Translations under genes and position numbers: made by a program
The notes under the pieces: generated by a model
The model's database searches: none
The model's input: the letters and a program-made list of their open reading frames with translations, nothing else
Told to the model about the DNA's origin: nothing
Origin: Hoylesella enoeca JCM 12259
Lineage (GTDB): Bacteria; Bacteroidota; Bacteroidia; Bacteroidales; Bacteroidaceae
Direction: 5' to 3'
Assembly: GCF_000613405.1 (NCBI RefSeq)
Contig: NZ_BAIX01000002.1
Span: 1-64,000 of the forward strand
Length of the DNA: 64,000 nucleotides
Part shown: positions 26,400 through 35,505 of the stretch, piece by piece
Layout: each line of letters begins with the position of its first letter
Position numbering within the stretch: position 1 is the stretch's first letter

Positions 26400-26503
26400 A
26401 TGGCTGCCCCACAATCAGGATACAGATCAAGGAGAAATGAGATATACGGGTGCTCATATGTTAAAAAAGCACACAAACTATTGCCTGGTTGATAAAAAAG
26501 ATT

Positions 26504-26511
26504 TATCTTTG
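26504..26511 (+). promoter_or_regulatory. -7 box of the polysaccharide cluster
   Basis: TATCTTTG with TTG at 26481-26483, 20 bp upstream, as -33 box. It is the only strong promoter found before the 23-kb cluster, 367 bp from the first gene. Confidence 0.7.
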
Positions 26512-26877
26512 CCAACGAATTAAATATAGATATCTGACAATCAGGACTCTGCGGGTCTGTAACAGTGCCCTACGGCGGAGACGGTTTTCAGTAATAGTGT
26601 ACGTCAATTACCACCTCTGTCGTGAGTTATTCACCATAGAGAGGGAGAGTTATAACTTATAATAGACCGTCTTTAAAGAGTTGATTGAGAGGTTTCTTAG
26701 ATTTAGAGTAGAAACTGTCTTAGCATCTTAACAAATCAAGCATTTTATGTAGAAATAAATATAGACATAATTACCGAGTCCCAATTGACAAAGTAATTAT
26801 GAGGAGAGCGTTATGCAATCCTTTCCGAAAAGGAAGCTACCATATCCCATCATACAATAATTTAATTGTTTTAATAA
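26512..26877 (+). ncRNA. Candidate structured 5' leader of the polysaccharide cluster
   Basis: About 365 nt without a substantial gene, rich in pairing segments: CTCTGC 26547-26552 with GCGGAG 26575-26580 enclosing GGG/CCC and CTGT/ACAG; GACGGT 26580-26585 with ACCGTC 26666-26671; inside it CCTCT/AGAGG (26614, 26640) and GTGA/TCAC (26622, 26631); GTTTC/GAAAC (26692, 26711); ATAATTAC 26767-26774 with GTAATTAT 26793-26800. Long leaders before capsule loci in Bacteroides are targets of UpxY-type antitermination, but no such gene is in the window. The folding was done by eye. Confidence 0.5.
26813..26860 (+). CDS. Possible 15-residue leader peptide
   Basis: ATG at 26813, stop TAA at 26858-26860, peptide MQSFPKRKLPYPIIQ. 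A ribosome-binding-like GAGGAG (26801-26806) precedes it at good distance, which is unusual in this phylum. It ends 17 bp before the aminotransferase start. It could be a regulatory upstream ORF, or chance. Confidence 0.25.
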   Translation: MQSFPKRKLPYPIIQ

Positions 26878-27983
26878 ATGGATCAGAGCATCATCACCGT
26901 TACATCGCCATTACTCCCAGATCTTAATGAATTTCACAACTTGTTGAAAGAGATATGGGAAAGTAAATGGATCACCAATAATGGTTCTTTCCATCAGAAA
27001 TTAGAAATAGCACTTGCCGAATATCTGAAAGTTCCATACGTAAGTCTGTTTACGAATGGCACCTTACCTTTAATCACAGCATTACAGGCCATGCATATCA
27101 CGAGAGAAGTCATCACGACTCCTTATAGTTTTGTGGCCACAACCCATGCCTTGTGGTGGAACGGCATTAAGCCGTATTTGTAGACATTGATCCGCGCACG
27201 GGGAATATAGATCCCGACAAGATAGAGGCAGCTATCACGCCGCGGACGACGGCCATCATGCCTGTACACGTCTACGGAAAGCCCTGCGATGTGGAAGCAA
27301 TTCAAGAGATAGCAGATAAGTATGGATTAAAAGTTATCTATGATGCCGCCCACGCTTTCGGAGTGGAGGTAAACGGTAAGAGCATTCTCAATGCCGGAGA
27401 TATGTCAACACTCAGTTTCCATGCAACCAAGGTCTACAATACGATCGAAGGGGGTGCAATGGTGATGCACGATGAAAAAACGAAGAAACGCATCGACTAC
27501 TTGAAAAACTTCGGCTTTGCAGGAGAGACAGAAGTGGTGGCTCCGGGCATCAACAGTAAGATGGACGAGGTGCGCTCCGCCTACGGACTGCTCAATCTCC
27601 GCCAAGTGGATGCTGCCATCGCCGCCCGGCAAAAGGCGGCTGTGGCCTATCGCGAGGCATTACGTCCCGTGGCAGGTATCTCTTTCTGGGACGATATGCC
27701 TGGCGTACGCCATAATTATAGCTATTTCCCCATATTCGTAGACGCCGAGGAATATGGTATGACGCGCGATGAACTCTACATCAAGATGAAAGAGCAAGAT
27801 GTATGGGGGCGTCGCTATTTCTATCCCCTCATCAGCGAGTTCTCCACTTATCGCGGATTACCGAGTGCTACTCCCTCTAATCTACCACAAGCCACCAAAA
27901 TGGCCAACAGCGTGATATGCTTGCCCATGCACCATGCGTTGAGCGAAGAAGACATCCAAAGAACCATTGATTGCATTGTATAA
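26878..27983 (+). CDS. DegT/DnrJ/EryC1 sugar aminotransferase (VioA-like), one-base frameshift
   Basis: PLP-dependent transaminase acting on nucleotide-linked keto-sugars. N-terminal frame: KWITNNGSFHQKLE, VSLFTNGTLPLITALQ, ITTPYSFVATTHALWWNG; C-terminal frame: DIDPRTGNIDPDKIEAAI, IYDAAHAFGVEV, and the PLP lysine in LSFHATKVYN. Restoring one base near 27174 (CCGTATTTG to CCGGTATTTG) gives KPVFVDIDP and a 368-residue protein. From memory the pattern is closest to VioA, which makes dTDP-4-amino-4,6-dideoxyglucose, but FdtB/WecE-type enzymes are alternatives. First gene of the cluster and of the acyl module behind it. Confidence 0.8.
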
Positions 27984-27987
27984 GGTT

Positions 27988-28554
27988 ATGAAAACACAGA
28001 CTTCCTTTTATACAGACGAAGAACTATCAGCATTAGGATTGAAATCATATGGGAAAAATGTATTAATCAGTCGCTATAGTCGGATATATAATCCACAGAA
28101 TGTATCGATTGGGAGTCATGTTAGGATAGATGACTTTTCAATAATATCTGCTGGTAAGTCAATAGTAATTGGGAACTATGTACACATCGCTTGCTATGTA
28201 TCATTAATAGGGAATGAAAAGATTGTTATCTCTGATTTCTGTGGAGTGTCTGGGAGAGTTAGTATTTATTCTAGTAGTGACGATTATTCAGGCAATGCAA
28301 TGACAAATCCCATGATACCGGATATTTATACTAATGTTCAAAACTCTCCGGTATTATTAGAAAAGCATGTAATCGTAGGGTGCGGCTCTGTCATATTACC
28401 AGGTGTTGTTATAAAAGAAGGGGCAGCAATTGGTGCATTATCTGTCGTCGTGTCCAATTGTAAGGCGAATACTATATATAGCGGAAACCCTTTAAAGGCC
28501 ATTATCCCTAGATCACAAAAATACAAAGAATTGGAAAAGAATTTATTAATATAA
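27988..28554 (+). CDS. Hexapeptide-repeat (LbH) N-acyltransferase
   Basis: 188 residues from the ATG at 27988; an earlier in-frame ATG (27967) lies inside the previous gene. Left-handed beta-helix with hexapeptide repeats such as NVSIGSHVRI, SIVIGNYVHI, KIVISDFCGV, HVIVGCGSVILPGVVI and AAIGALSVV, and a C-terminal YSGNPLKAI. Such trimeric enzymes transfer acyl groups from CoA or ACP to sugars. Being between a sugar aminotransferase and an ACP, it probably N-acylates the new amino group, like FdtC, QdtC or VioB. The region is AT-richer than the aminotransferase before it. Confidence 0.75.
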   Translation: MKTQTSFYTDEELSALGLKSYGKNVLISRYSRIYNPQNVSIGSHVRIDDFSIISAGKSIVIGNYVHIACYVSLIGNEKIVISDFCGVSGRVSIYSSSDDYSGNAMTNPMIPDIYTNVQNSPVLLEKHVIVGCGSVILPGVVIKEGAAIGALSVVVSNCKANTIYSGNPLKAIIPRSQKYKELEKNLLI

Positions 28555-28559
28555 ATACA

Positions 28560-28784
28560 ATGAAAGAGAAGATATTAGGAATCATTAATGAAATACGAAC
28601 TGTAAAAGGTTTAGAGCAGTTAGGAGAAATTCACGAAGAAGACAATCTTCGTGACGACCTTGGTTTAACGTCCTTCGACTTAGCGGAGCTGACCGTGAAG
28701 ATAGAAGATGCTTTCGATATCGACATCTTTGAAGACGGACTTGTGAACACAGTTTCAGAGATTTATGCTAAACTAAAGAAGTAA
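28560..28784 (+). CDS. Acyl carrier protein
   Basis: 74 acidic residues with the phosphopantetheine site in DLGLTSFDLAEL; the attachment serine is Ser38 (DSL is replaced by TSF). Helix pattern and length are normal for ACPs. The stop overlaps the start of the ligase gene (TAATG), so the two are coupled. A dedicated ACP inside a polysaccharide cluster points to acyl activation for sugar modification, not to general fatty acid synthesis. Confidence 0.85.
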   Translation: MKEKILGIINEIRTVKGLEQLGEIHEEDNLRDDLGLTSFDLAELTVKIEDAFDIDIFEDGLVNTVSEIYAKLKK

Positions 28785-29998
28785 TGGCGATATTCCTTTA
28801 TGACAGAGACCGAGCGTATTCGTATGATATGCTGCTGGAAGAGATTCAGCTGCACAAGGAATACTATCCCTATCATAAGGCCGATACTCTCTTCGCATTC
28901 TTCACAAATCTGGTAAAGGCAATCGCGACGAACCAACCCTTGGTTCTGTTAGATTCCGACCTGTCGATTTCAGAGATGCCGAGCATAGACCCTACGCTTA
29001 TCAACAAGCCAGTGGCATTGCCCGAATACTCTTTTAGCCATATCGACGAGCTCATAACAGCCATGCAGAAATCCACTTCCACGATTACGATTTTCACATC
29101 AGGCACAACCGGGCAGCCGAAGCAAGTAGTCCATTCCATAGACACGCTCACACGTTCGGTACGCACAGGCGAGAAATATCGGAATCAGGTATGGGGGTAT
29201 GCCTATAATCCCACGCACATGGCCGGTTTACAAGTATTCTTCCAAGCCTTCGAGAACAAGAACACGCTGATTAACGTGTTCAACGACAGCAGGAAGGAAG
29301 TATATCGCAAGATAAAAGAGTTTAGCATCACCCACATCTCAGCCACACCCACGTTCTATCGCTTATTGCTACCTGTAGAACAGGAGTACCCCTCGGTTGT
29401 TCGCGTGACGCTGGGAGGAGAGAAGTCGGATACACATTTGCACGACGAGATACACAAGATTTTCCCGCAAGCAAAGATTAACAACGTATATGCATCCACC
29501 GAAGCCGGCACACTGTTCGCAGCTAAAGGCGAATATTTCCAGATACCAGAAAAGAACCGCCACCTGTTTCGAGTGGTAGACGATGAGTTATTGATTCATC
29601 GCTCATTGTTAGGCCAATCAAGCAGTTTCGCCTTCGATGGCGATTACTACCACTCCGGCGATCTGATTGAATGGGTAGACGAGGCAGCAGGACTATTCAA
29701 GTTTAAAAGCAGGAAAAACGAACTCATCAATGTCGGAGGCTACAAGGTGAACCCGCAAGAGGTTGAAGAAGTTATCAACAGCATCCAGGGCGTGCGCCAA
29801 TCGTTGGTATATGGCAAAGCCAACGCCATACTTGGCAACGTTCTTTGCGCAGAATTGCAACTGGATGAAGGCGCGCAGCTCACGGAATTGGATATAAGAC
29901 AACAGCTACAAAGCAGATTGCAAGATTTCAAGATTCCCCGCAGAATAAAGTTTGTAGAGGCTTTCTCGCTGACGCGGACGGGTAAATTAAAACGATAG
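28784..29998 (+). CDS. AMP-dependent acyl ligase (ANL family), probable ACP loader
   Basis: 404 residues, short for the family. AMP-binding P-loop TIFTSGTTGQPKQV near residue 105, A5-like YASTEAGT, A7-like YHSGDLIEW, hinge KSRKNELINVGGYKVNPQEVE, and the catalytic lysine in the last residues (LTRTGKLKR). It activates a carboxylic acid as acyl-AMP and, given the coupled ACP gene, most likely loads it on that ACP. The acid is not known; a short oxo- or hydroxy-acid would fit the SDR that follows. Confidence 0.75.
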   Translation: MAIFLYDRDRAYSYDMLLEEIQLHKEYYPYHKADTLFAFFTNLVKAIATNQPLVLLDSDLSISEMPSIDPTLINKPVALPEYSFSHIDELITAMQKSTSTITIFTSGTTGQPKQVVHSIDTLTRSVRTGEKYRNQVWGYAYNPTHMAGLQVFFQAFENKNTLINVFNDSRKEVYRKIKEFSITHISATPTFYRLLLPVEQEYPSVVRVTLGGEKSDTHLHDEIHKIFPQAKINNVYASTEAGTLFAAKGEYFQIPEKNRHLFRVVDDELLIHRSLLGQSSSFAFDGDYYHSGDLIEWVDEAAGLFKFKSRKNELINVGGYKVNPQEVEEVINSIQGVRQSLVYGKANAILGNVLCAELQLDEGAQLTELDIRQQLQSRLQDFKIPRRIKFVEAFSLTRTGKLKR

Positions 29999-30006
29999 GT
30001 AACCGG

Positions 30007-30140
30007 AGCGTCACGCTTTATCAACTTTTCGCATAAAAACACGCTGAAGCGTCACACTCTATCAACTTTTTGAACAAAAATACACTGGAGCGTCACGCTC
30101 TATCAACTTTTCGCACAAAAACACGCTGGAGCGTCACGCT
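30007..30140. repeat. Palindrome array, 41-bp period, 4 units
   Basis: AGCGTcACGCT (ACACT in unit 2) is centred at 30012, 30053, 30094 and 30135, exactly 41 bp apart. Each 28-nt spacer has CTTTTC at spacer position ~8-11 and AAAAA at ~17-21. It begins 8 bp after the ligase stop and fills the gap to the SDR gene inside the same presumed operon. Confidence 0.92.
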
Positions 30141-30219
30141 TTAGTAATTTTCAAGTTAATAAATCATGATCGCTTGTCGAGCAGGTATTCTGCAAACAAG
30201 TAAACAACAAAAAAAGACA

Positions 30220-30942
30220 ATGAACTATTTAGTAACAGGCTGCTCCCGCGGCGTCGGACTCGAGATATGCAGAGTGCTCCTGCAACAAGGTCATACCATT
30301 TACGGAATTGCCCGCAGCTTCAGCAAAGAGTTTCAGCAGCTGCAAGAAGAATACCAAGACTGCCTATATTTTAAAAGCGTAGACCTGTCGGACTCAGAAA
30401 ACGTTAGGGCGTCTATCTTTAAAGACTTTGTATCGAACAAAGTGCGCTTACACGGCTTCGTGAATAACGCCGCCATCGCTTACGACGACATTGTGACCAA
30501 TCTGAACCTCGCAAAACTTCAAGCGATGTATGCCGTAAACGTGTTCACGCCGATGATGATAACCAAATATGCCATTCGCAATATGCTGCTGCATCACACC
30601 CGAGGCTGCATTGTTCACATATCGTCCATCAGCGCCCACACCGGCTATAAAGGTCTGGCCATGTATGCCTCATCGAAAGGAGCATTGGAAGCCTTCTCGA
30701 AAGATACAGCACGAGAATGGGGCGAGCTCGGTATCAGAAGCAACATCGTCGTCCCCGGCTTCATGGAAACGAGCATGAGCGCGACACTAACCGAAGAGCA
30801 GAAAAGCAGGATATACAAACGCACGTCGCTCAAAAAAGCCACCTCAATCAACTCTGTTGCCGAAACCGTAGCCTTCGTTCTAAGCGACAAAGCACAAAGC
30901 ATGACCGGACAGAATATCCACGTCGATTCCGGAACAATTTGA
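30220..30942 (+). CDS. SDR-family 3-oxoacyl-ACP-reductase-like protein
   Basis: 240 residues from the ATG at 30220. NAD(P)-binding TGCSRGVG at the N-terminus, NNAAIAYDD, catalytic Ser in VHISSISA, YxxxK as YASSK, and the FabG-like end VDSGTI. It probably reduces an oxo-acyl group on the neighbouring ACP to a hydroxyacyl group before transfer to the amino sugar. A sugar-reductase role cannot be excluded. An upstream in-frame ATG at 30166 lies just behind the palindrome array and is less likely. Confidence 0.75.
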   Translation: MNYLVTGCSRGVGLEICRVLLQQGHTIYGIARSFSKEFQQLQEEYQDCLYFKSVDLSDSENVRASIFKDFVSNKVRLHGFVNNAAIAYDDIVTNLNLAKLQAMYAVNVFTPMMITKYAIRNMLLHHTRGCIVHISSISAHTGYKGLAMYASSKGALEAFSKDTAREWGELGIRSNIVVPGFMETSMSATLTEEQKSRIYKRTSLKKATSINSVAETVAFVLSDKAQSMTGQNIHVDSGTI

Positions 30943-30958
30943 ACACAGATGTTTAGTG

Positions 30959-32062
30959 ATGAATTACGAAGCAACAAAAATCGAACAAGCAATATCGCCT
31001 ACGGTTAGAAATTCCAACTTAGAGCTGTTCCGTATCCTATTGATGCTGATGATCATTGCGCATCACTATGTAGTCAATAGTGGATTATTAGCATGCATCA
31101 ATCCTACGGGTATTACGAAGAACAGCTTATTTCTAAGTCTATACGGATGGGGCGGAAAGACCGGTATCAACTGTTTTATTCTCATTACTGGCTATTTTAT
31201 GTGTCAGAAAGAGTTCTCATGGCGCAAGTTCTTCAAGTTAGTCTTTGAGGTTTATTTCTATGCAATAACAATTTATCTTATCTTTATCCTCACCGGTTAT
31301 GAGACTTTCTCTCTGTCTGGAATTTTCTACCTTATTCTTTACATCCCCGCAGATGTCGGGAGAGGTTTTGTCGGTTCGTTTATTTGCCTATATCTCCTCA
31401 TCCCGTTTATCAATAAAATGATACAGGGTCTTAACAAGAAAGAGTATCAGCATCTTTTAATTATACTACTGATCATCTTCACGGGTATTGGGACCTTTAT
31501 ACCTGGACGATTTTATGAATATATTGGATGGTATACAACAGTTTATTTGATTGGCGGATATATACGTATTTATGGTATTCCCTGGCTATCAAGTCTTAAA
31601 GGAAGGAGCTTTTTTCTCGTATTAAGCCACGGGGTAGCCTTTGCCAGTATTGTGTTTATCCTGTATTATTACAAGTTGAAAGGAGGAGCGACTAATATCG
31701 AGAATATTTATTATTTCGTAAATGATTCCAACAAACTATTTGCTGTTCTATGCTCTGTGTCTCTCTTCGTCCTCTTTAAGGATATTAACACAAAAAAAAC
31801 AAATATATACATTAATAAGGTAGCGACAGCAACTTTCGGTGTATTATTGATACATGGCAATAGTGATGCAATGCGTCGGTTTCTTTGGTATGATTTATTA
31901 AACAACGATTCTTATTACGGTTCACAATACCTTTGGTTACATGCAATACTCTCTGTTATGGGTGTTTATACTGTTTGTGTCATCATTGATTTGTTAAGAA
32001 TTAGGTTGATAGAACGTCCATTCTTTAGGTTTTTAGACAAGAATCTCTTTTTGAATAAGTAG
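30959..32062 (+). CDS. Acyltransferase-3 family membrane protein
   Basis: 367 residues, about ten membrane segments. N-terminal NSNLELFRILLMLMIIAHHYV carries the conserved family His pair, with WGGKTGINCFILITGYFM next. These inner-membrane enzymes O-acetylate surface sugars (WecH/OafA-like). The GTG at 30956 and the ATG at 30959 are adjacent; I take the ATG. Visibly AT-rich compared with the SDR gene before it. Confidence 0.8.
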   Translation: MNYEATKIEQAISPTVRNSNLELFRILLMLMIIAHHYVVNSGLLACINPTGITKNSLFLSLYGWGGKTGINCFILITGYFMCQKEFSWRKFFKLVFEVYFYAITIYLIFILTGYETFSLSGIFYLILYIPADVGRGFVGSFICLYLLIPFINKMIQGLNKKEYQHLLIILLIIFTGIGTFIPGRFYEYIGWYTTVYLIGGYIRIYGIPWLSSLKGRSFFLVLSHGVAFASIVFILYYYKLKGGATNIENIYYFVNDSNKLFAVLCSVSLFVLFKDINTKKTNIYINKVATATFGVLLIHGNSDAMRRFLWYDLLNNDSYYGSQYLWLHAILSVMGVYTVCVIIDLLRIRLIERPFFRFLDKNLFLNK

Positions 32063-32070
32063 TAAGGATC

Positions 32071-33504
32071 ATGGCTTCGGAGTTAAAGAGTAAAACTGTA
32101 CACGGGCTACTATGGAGCAGCATTGATCGCTTCTCCACACAAGGCATTAGTTTTGTTTTCTCTATATTCTTGGCAAGAATCCTGACCCCACGGGATTACG
32201 GCATTGTTGCCATGATTGTTGTCTTTACGGCTATTGCGCAATCGTTTGTAGATAGTGGTTTTTCATCTGCACTTATCAGAAAACCCGACTTAAATGAGAA
32301 AGACAAATCAACAGCTCTCTTATTTAATATCGTTGTCGGTGTTGTTTGTTATGGTATTTTATTCCTACTTGCTCCACTGATTGCCAACTTTTATCATGAG
32401 CCTATTTTGTCACCTATTGTAAAGATAACGGGACTCTCTGTCATTTTTAATTCTTTATGCGTCGTTCAGCGAGCTTTATTCACCATTGATGTAGACTTTA
32501 AAACCCAAGCTAAGATCTCGCTTATATGTACTCTTGCAACAGGTATCATCGGTTTGGCAATGGCATACAAAGGGTATGGTGTTTGGGCTCTTGTGGTGCA
32601 AAGCACAGCAGCGACACTGATCAACTGTCTGCTATTATGGTATTTTTCAGGATGGCGACCACGTTCCGGCTTTCATAAAGAGTCATTCAATTATTTATTC
32701 GGCTATGGTTCAAAGCTACTCGCGTCGGGTTTATTAGATGTGATATATAATAATACATACCCGATTCTAATAGGTAAATTCTATACCCCTGCTCAACTGG
32801 GATTTTATTCAAGGGCTCAAACATATGTAGCCTTGCCTTCATCAAACATAACAGGCATATTACAAAGAGTAACATTCCCCATATTAAGTTCTATTCAAGA
32901 CGATAAAGAACGGCTTGCCGTGGATTATAGGCGTATTTTACGCCTCTCTGCATTTATTATATTTCCGTTAATGATAGGCATGGCAGCTGTGGCAGATCCC
33001 CTGGTGCGAGTTTTAATTACATCAAAATGGGAAGGATGTATCGTGTATCTCCAAATTCTGTGCTTTTCCATGATGTGGTATCCAATACATGCCATTAATC
33101 TTAATTTACTTCAAGTAAAAGGCCGCTCAGACCTATTTTTAAGGTTAGAGATTGTAAAGAAAGTATTGGGAGTTGCTGTTTTATGCATAACACTCCCCAT
33201 TAATATTACAGCAATGTGCATTGGCTTAGTTGTCTTTTCCATCATTGCTTTATTCATCAACACCTACTATACAGGAAAATTAATCAATGTCGGATATCTA
33301 CGACAATTAAAGGATTTGTTACCTATCTTCACGAATAGCTTAGTGATGGGGGGAATAGCCTATTTTGCAGTACTCATGATTGATTCTAATATCATAAAAC
33401 TAATGATCGGCACAATTGTAGGACTTATTTATTATATCTCCACAGCCTATCTTTGCAAGTCTGAGGAACTAAAAGAGGTATGGGCAATCATAAGAAGGAA
33501 ATAA
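32071..33504 (+). CDS. Wzx-type lipid-linked oligosaccharide flippase
   Basis: 477 residues, twelve to fourteen membrane segments, MOP superfamily (PST branch, polysaccharide_synt domain). N-terminal LKSKTVHGLLWSSIDRF and ARILTPRDYGIVAMI are typical. It moves undecaprenyl-linked repeat units across the inner membrane, so the cluster works by a Wzx/Wzy route with the EpsG-like gene as polymerase candidate. Confidence 0.85.
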   Translation: MASELKSKTVHGLLWSSIDRFSTQGISFVFSIFLARILTPRDYGIVAMIVVFTAIAQSFVDSGFSSALIRKPDLNEKDKSTALLFNIVVGVVCYGILFLLAPLIANFYHEPILSPIVKITGLSVIFNSLCVVQRALFTIDVDFKTQAKISLICTLATGIIGLAMAYKGYGVWALVVQSTAATLINCLLLWYFSGWRPRSGFHKESFNYLFGYGSKLLASGLLDVIYNNTYPILIGKFYTPAQLGFYSRAQTYVALPSSNITGILQRVTFPILSSIQDDKERLAVDYRRILRLSAFIIFPLMIGMAAVADPLVRVLITSKWEGCIVYLQILCFSMMWYPIHAINLNLLQVKGRSDLFLRLEIVKKVLGVAVLCITLPINITAMCIGLVVFSIIALFINTYYTGKLINVGYLRQLKDLLPIFTNSLVMGGIAYFAVLMIDSNIIKLMIGTIVGLIYYISTAYLCKSEELKEVWAIIRRK

Positions 33505-33505
33505 G

Positions 33506-34435
33506 ATGACAGAGACTCCGGTAGTAACCATACAATGCTTGGTTTATAATCATGAGCCATACCTGCGCCAATGCTTAGATGGCTTTGTCATGCAAAAGAC
33601 AAACTTTCCTTACGAGGCCATTGTGCACGATGATTGTTCAACAGATCAATCTGCAGCCATTATCAGAGAATATGCAGAGAAATACCCCGACATTATCAAG
33701 CCGATATACGAAAGTGAGAATCAGTACTCTAAGAAAGACGGCAGACTGATAGAAATTATGAATGAACATACAAGAGGGCGTTATGTAGCATTCTGCGAAG
33801 GCGATGATTATTGGACAGATCCCTATAAGTTACAGAAGCAGGTCGATATATTGGAGAAGAATAAGAATGTAATGTTGGTCTATACAGATTACGAAACTAT
33901 CGATTATGCTGGAAACAAAATCATAAGACCTTATTATGAAAAACTGAAAAAGGAATCTACAAGTGGAGATTTATTACCCAAATTGATATTGAAGAACTAT
34001 CCGCTGACGCTGACCACATGTTATCGACGTGAAGTATTATTGTCCAAACTATATCAAGACTGCGAATTAAAGTATGATTATACCACGACTCTTACAGCGG
34101 CAATGCTGGGGGATCTATACTATTTACCTGAAAGTACGGGGAAATATAGGATGACACCCAACGGAATGATTGTCTCGCGTAAGGAGGAACTAAACAAAGA
34201 TCTGAGAAGAATTTTAAGATACTTTATTGAGGAGATTCTAAATGGGCAAGGAAAAGAACGGAAATGTCTGACAAATCTTCACATTCGCTTTAATATTATT
34301 AGAGCAATGTTATATGAGCGAGCAACCTTGTCCGAACTTCTAAAAAAATACAAATTCCTAAGAATACTTCTCCCATTCGTTGTCATAAATGAATGTATGT
34401 ATCGTATTAAGCACAAATTCTTTTCTATCTGTTAA
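33506..34435 (+). CDS. Glycosyltransferase family 2
   Basis: 309 residues, GT-A fold. VTIQCLVYNHEPYLRQCLDG at the start, nucleotide-binding HDDCSTD near residue 42, and the DxD-like CEGDDYWTDPYK near residue 95. Transfers one sugar of the repeat unit; donor and acceptor unknown. Starts 1 bp after the flippase stop. Confidence 0.85.
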   Translation: MTETPVVTIQCLVYNHEPYLRQCLDGFVMQKTNFPYEAIVHDDCSTDQSAAIIREYAEKYPDIIKPIYESENQYSKKDGRLIEIMNEHTRGRYVAFCEGDDYWTDPYKLQKQVDILEKNKNVMLVYTDYETIDYAGNKIIRPYYEKLKKESTSGDLLPKLILKNYPLTLTTCYRREVLLSKLYQDCELKYDYTTTLTAAMLGDLYYLPESTGKYRMTPNGMIVSRKEELNKDLRRILRYFIEEILNGQGKERKCLTNLHIRFNIIRAMLYERATLSELLKKYKFLRILLPFVVINECMYRIKHKFFSIC

Positions 34436-34437
34436 AT

Positions 34438-35505
34438 ATGGGTAAAGAGAATTATATCACCATTGCAAAGGCCATTGGAATATCTTTAATGGTTGTAGGG
34501 CATAGTGGATGCCCTGCAATACTAAAGAATTTTATTTATTATTTCCATATGCCATTATTCTTCTTTTGTAGTGGATATTTTTTTCATGTCCCCACCTCAG
34601 CTTCTTCTCTTTTGAGTTTCTGCAAGAAGCGGGTTCAAGGTTTATACATACCATATATTAAATGGTCGTTGATTTTTCTCGCTTTACACAATCTCTTTTT
34701 TCTCTGCAATATCTATAATGAATCTTATGGTTATGAAGGGCACGCATTCACTTTCTATTCCCCGACAGACTTTCTAAAAAGGTTTTTACACATCGTTTTT
34801 TCTATGGATAAACAGGAACCACTCTTAGGTGGATTTTGGTTCCTAAAAACTCTGTTTATTTCTTCACTACTGATAAGTTGCTTATTTTACATCCAACAGA
34901 AGTTGAAGCTAAAAAAAAGAGTTGTTTTTCTTCTCATGGCACTAGAACTATGGGGCTTTAAATATATGAATGTGTCCATACCTATTATAGGAGAAGTTTC
35001 CATTCATTTCATGGGAGGTTGTATCTTTCTTATGGGTTTCCTTTTTCACAAATATGAGAAAAAATATTTCTATGGAGTAACTATAACATCAATAACGTTC
35101 GCGTTGCTACTAATATTTTCCTTGAGTAATAAAGAACTATCTATGTTTTGCACATTCCATGAAACTTTATTATACCTCTGTCTTTCTCTCTGTGGCATCA
35201 TCTTCACATTCAATATTTCTAAATATATAGAGAAAATCGGGAGGGGCATAAAGAGAATGTTCTATTATATGGGACAAAATACCATGATTATATTAGCATT
35301 GCATTTTATATGTTTTAAAGTCATAAGTCTACTATATATACTACTTAATGGAAAGGATTTAACTCTTTTATCTTCATTCCCAACGATAGAATCCATTGAC
35401 AACACATGGTGGATCTTCTACTCTTTTGTTGGCATCGGTCTCCCGCTCCTGTTAAAATATCATTACGATACCTATCTTTCCCCTTTACTTAATAGAAAAA
35501 GATGA
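34438..35505 (+). CDS. Membrane O-acetyltransferase (fucose 4-O-acetylase-like)
   Basis: 355 residues with ten or so membrane segments. The opening YITIAKAIGISLMVVGHSG and FIYYFHMPLFFFCSGYFF match the acyltransferase-3 subgroup related to fucose 4-O-acetylase. It is the second such enzyme in the cluster. Very AT-rich. Its stop overlaps the next start (ATGA). Confidence 0.75.
   Translation: MGKENYITIAKAIGISLMVVGHSGCPAILKNFIYYFHMPLFFFCSGYFFHVPTSASSLLSFCKKRVQGLYIPYIKWSLIFLALHNLFFLCNIYNESYGYEGHAFTFYSPTDFLKRFLHIVFSMDKQEPLLGGFWFLKTLFISSLLISCLFYIQQKLKLKKRVVFLLMALELWGFKYMNVSIPIIGEVSIHFMGGCIFLMGFLFHKYEKKYFYGVTITSITFALLLIFSLSNKELSMFCTFHETLLYLCLSLCGIIFTFNISKYIEKIGRGIKRMFYYMGQNTMIILALHFICFKVISLLYILLNGKDLTLLSSFPTIESIDNTWWIFYSFVGIGLPLLLKYHYDTYLSPLLNRKR

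Noticed and set aside
26512-26877. UpxY-like regulator gene at the head of the cluster
   Set aside because: No ORF of adequate length exists between the promoter and the aminotransferase gene.
30959-35505. Reading the two acyltransferase-3 genes as polymerases
   Set aside because: Both have the HH/FHMP-type N-terminal pattern of O-acyltransferases; the EpsG-like gene at 41702 is the better polymerase candidate.
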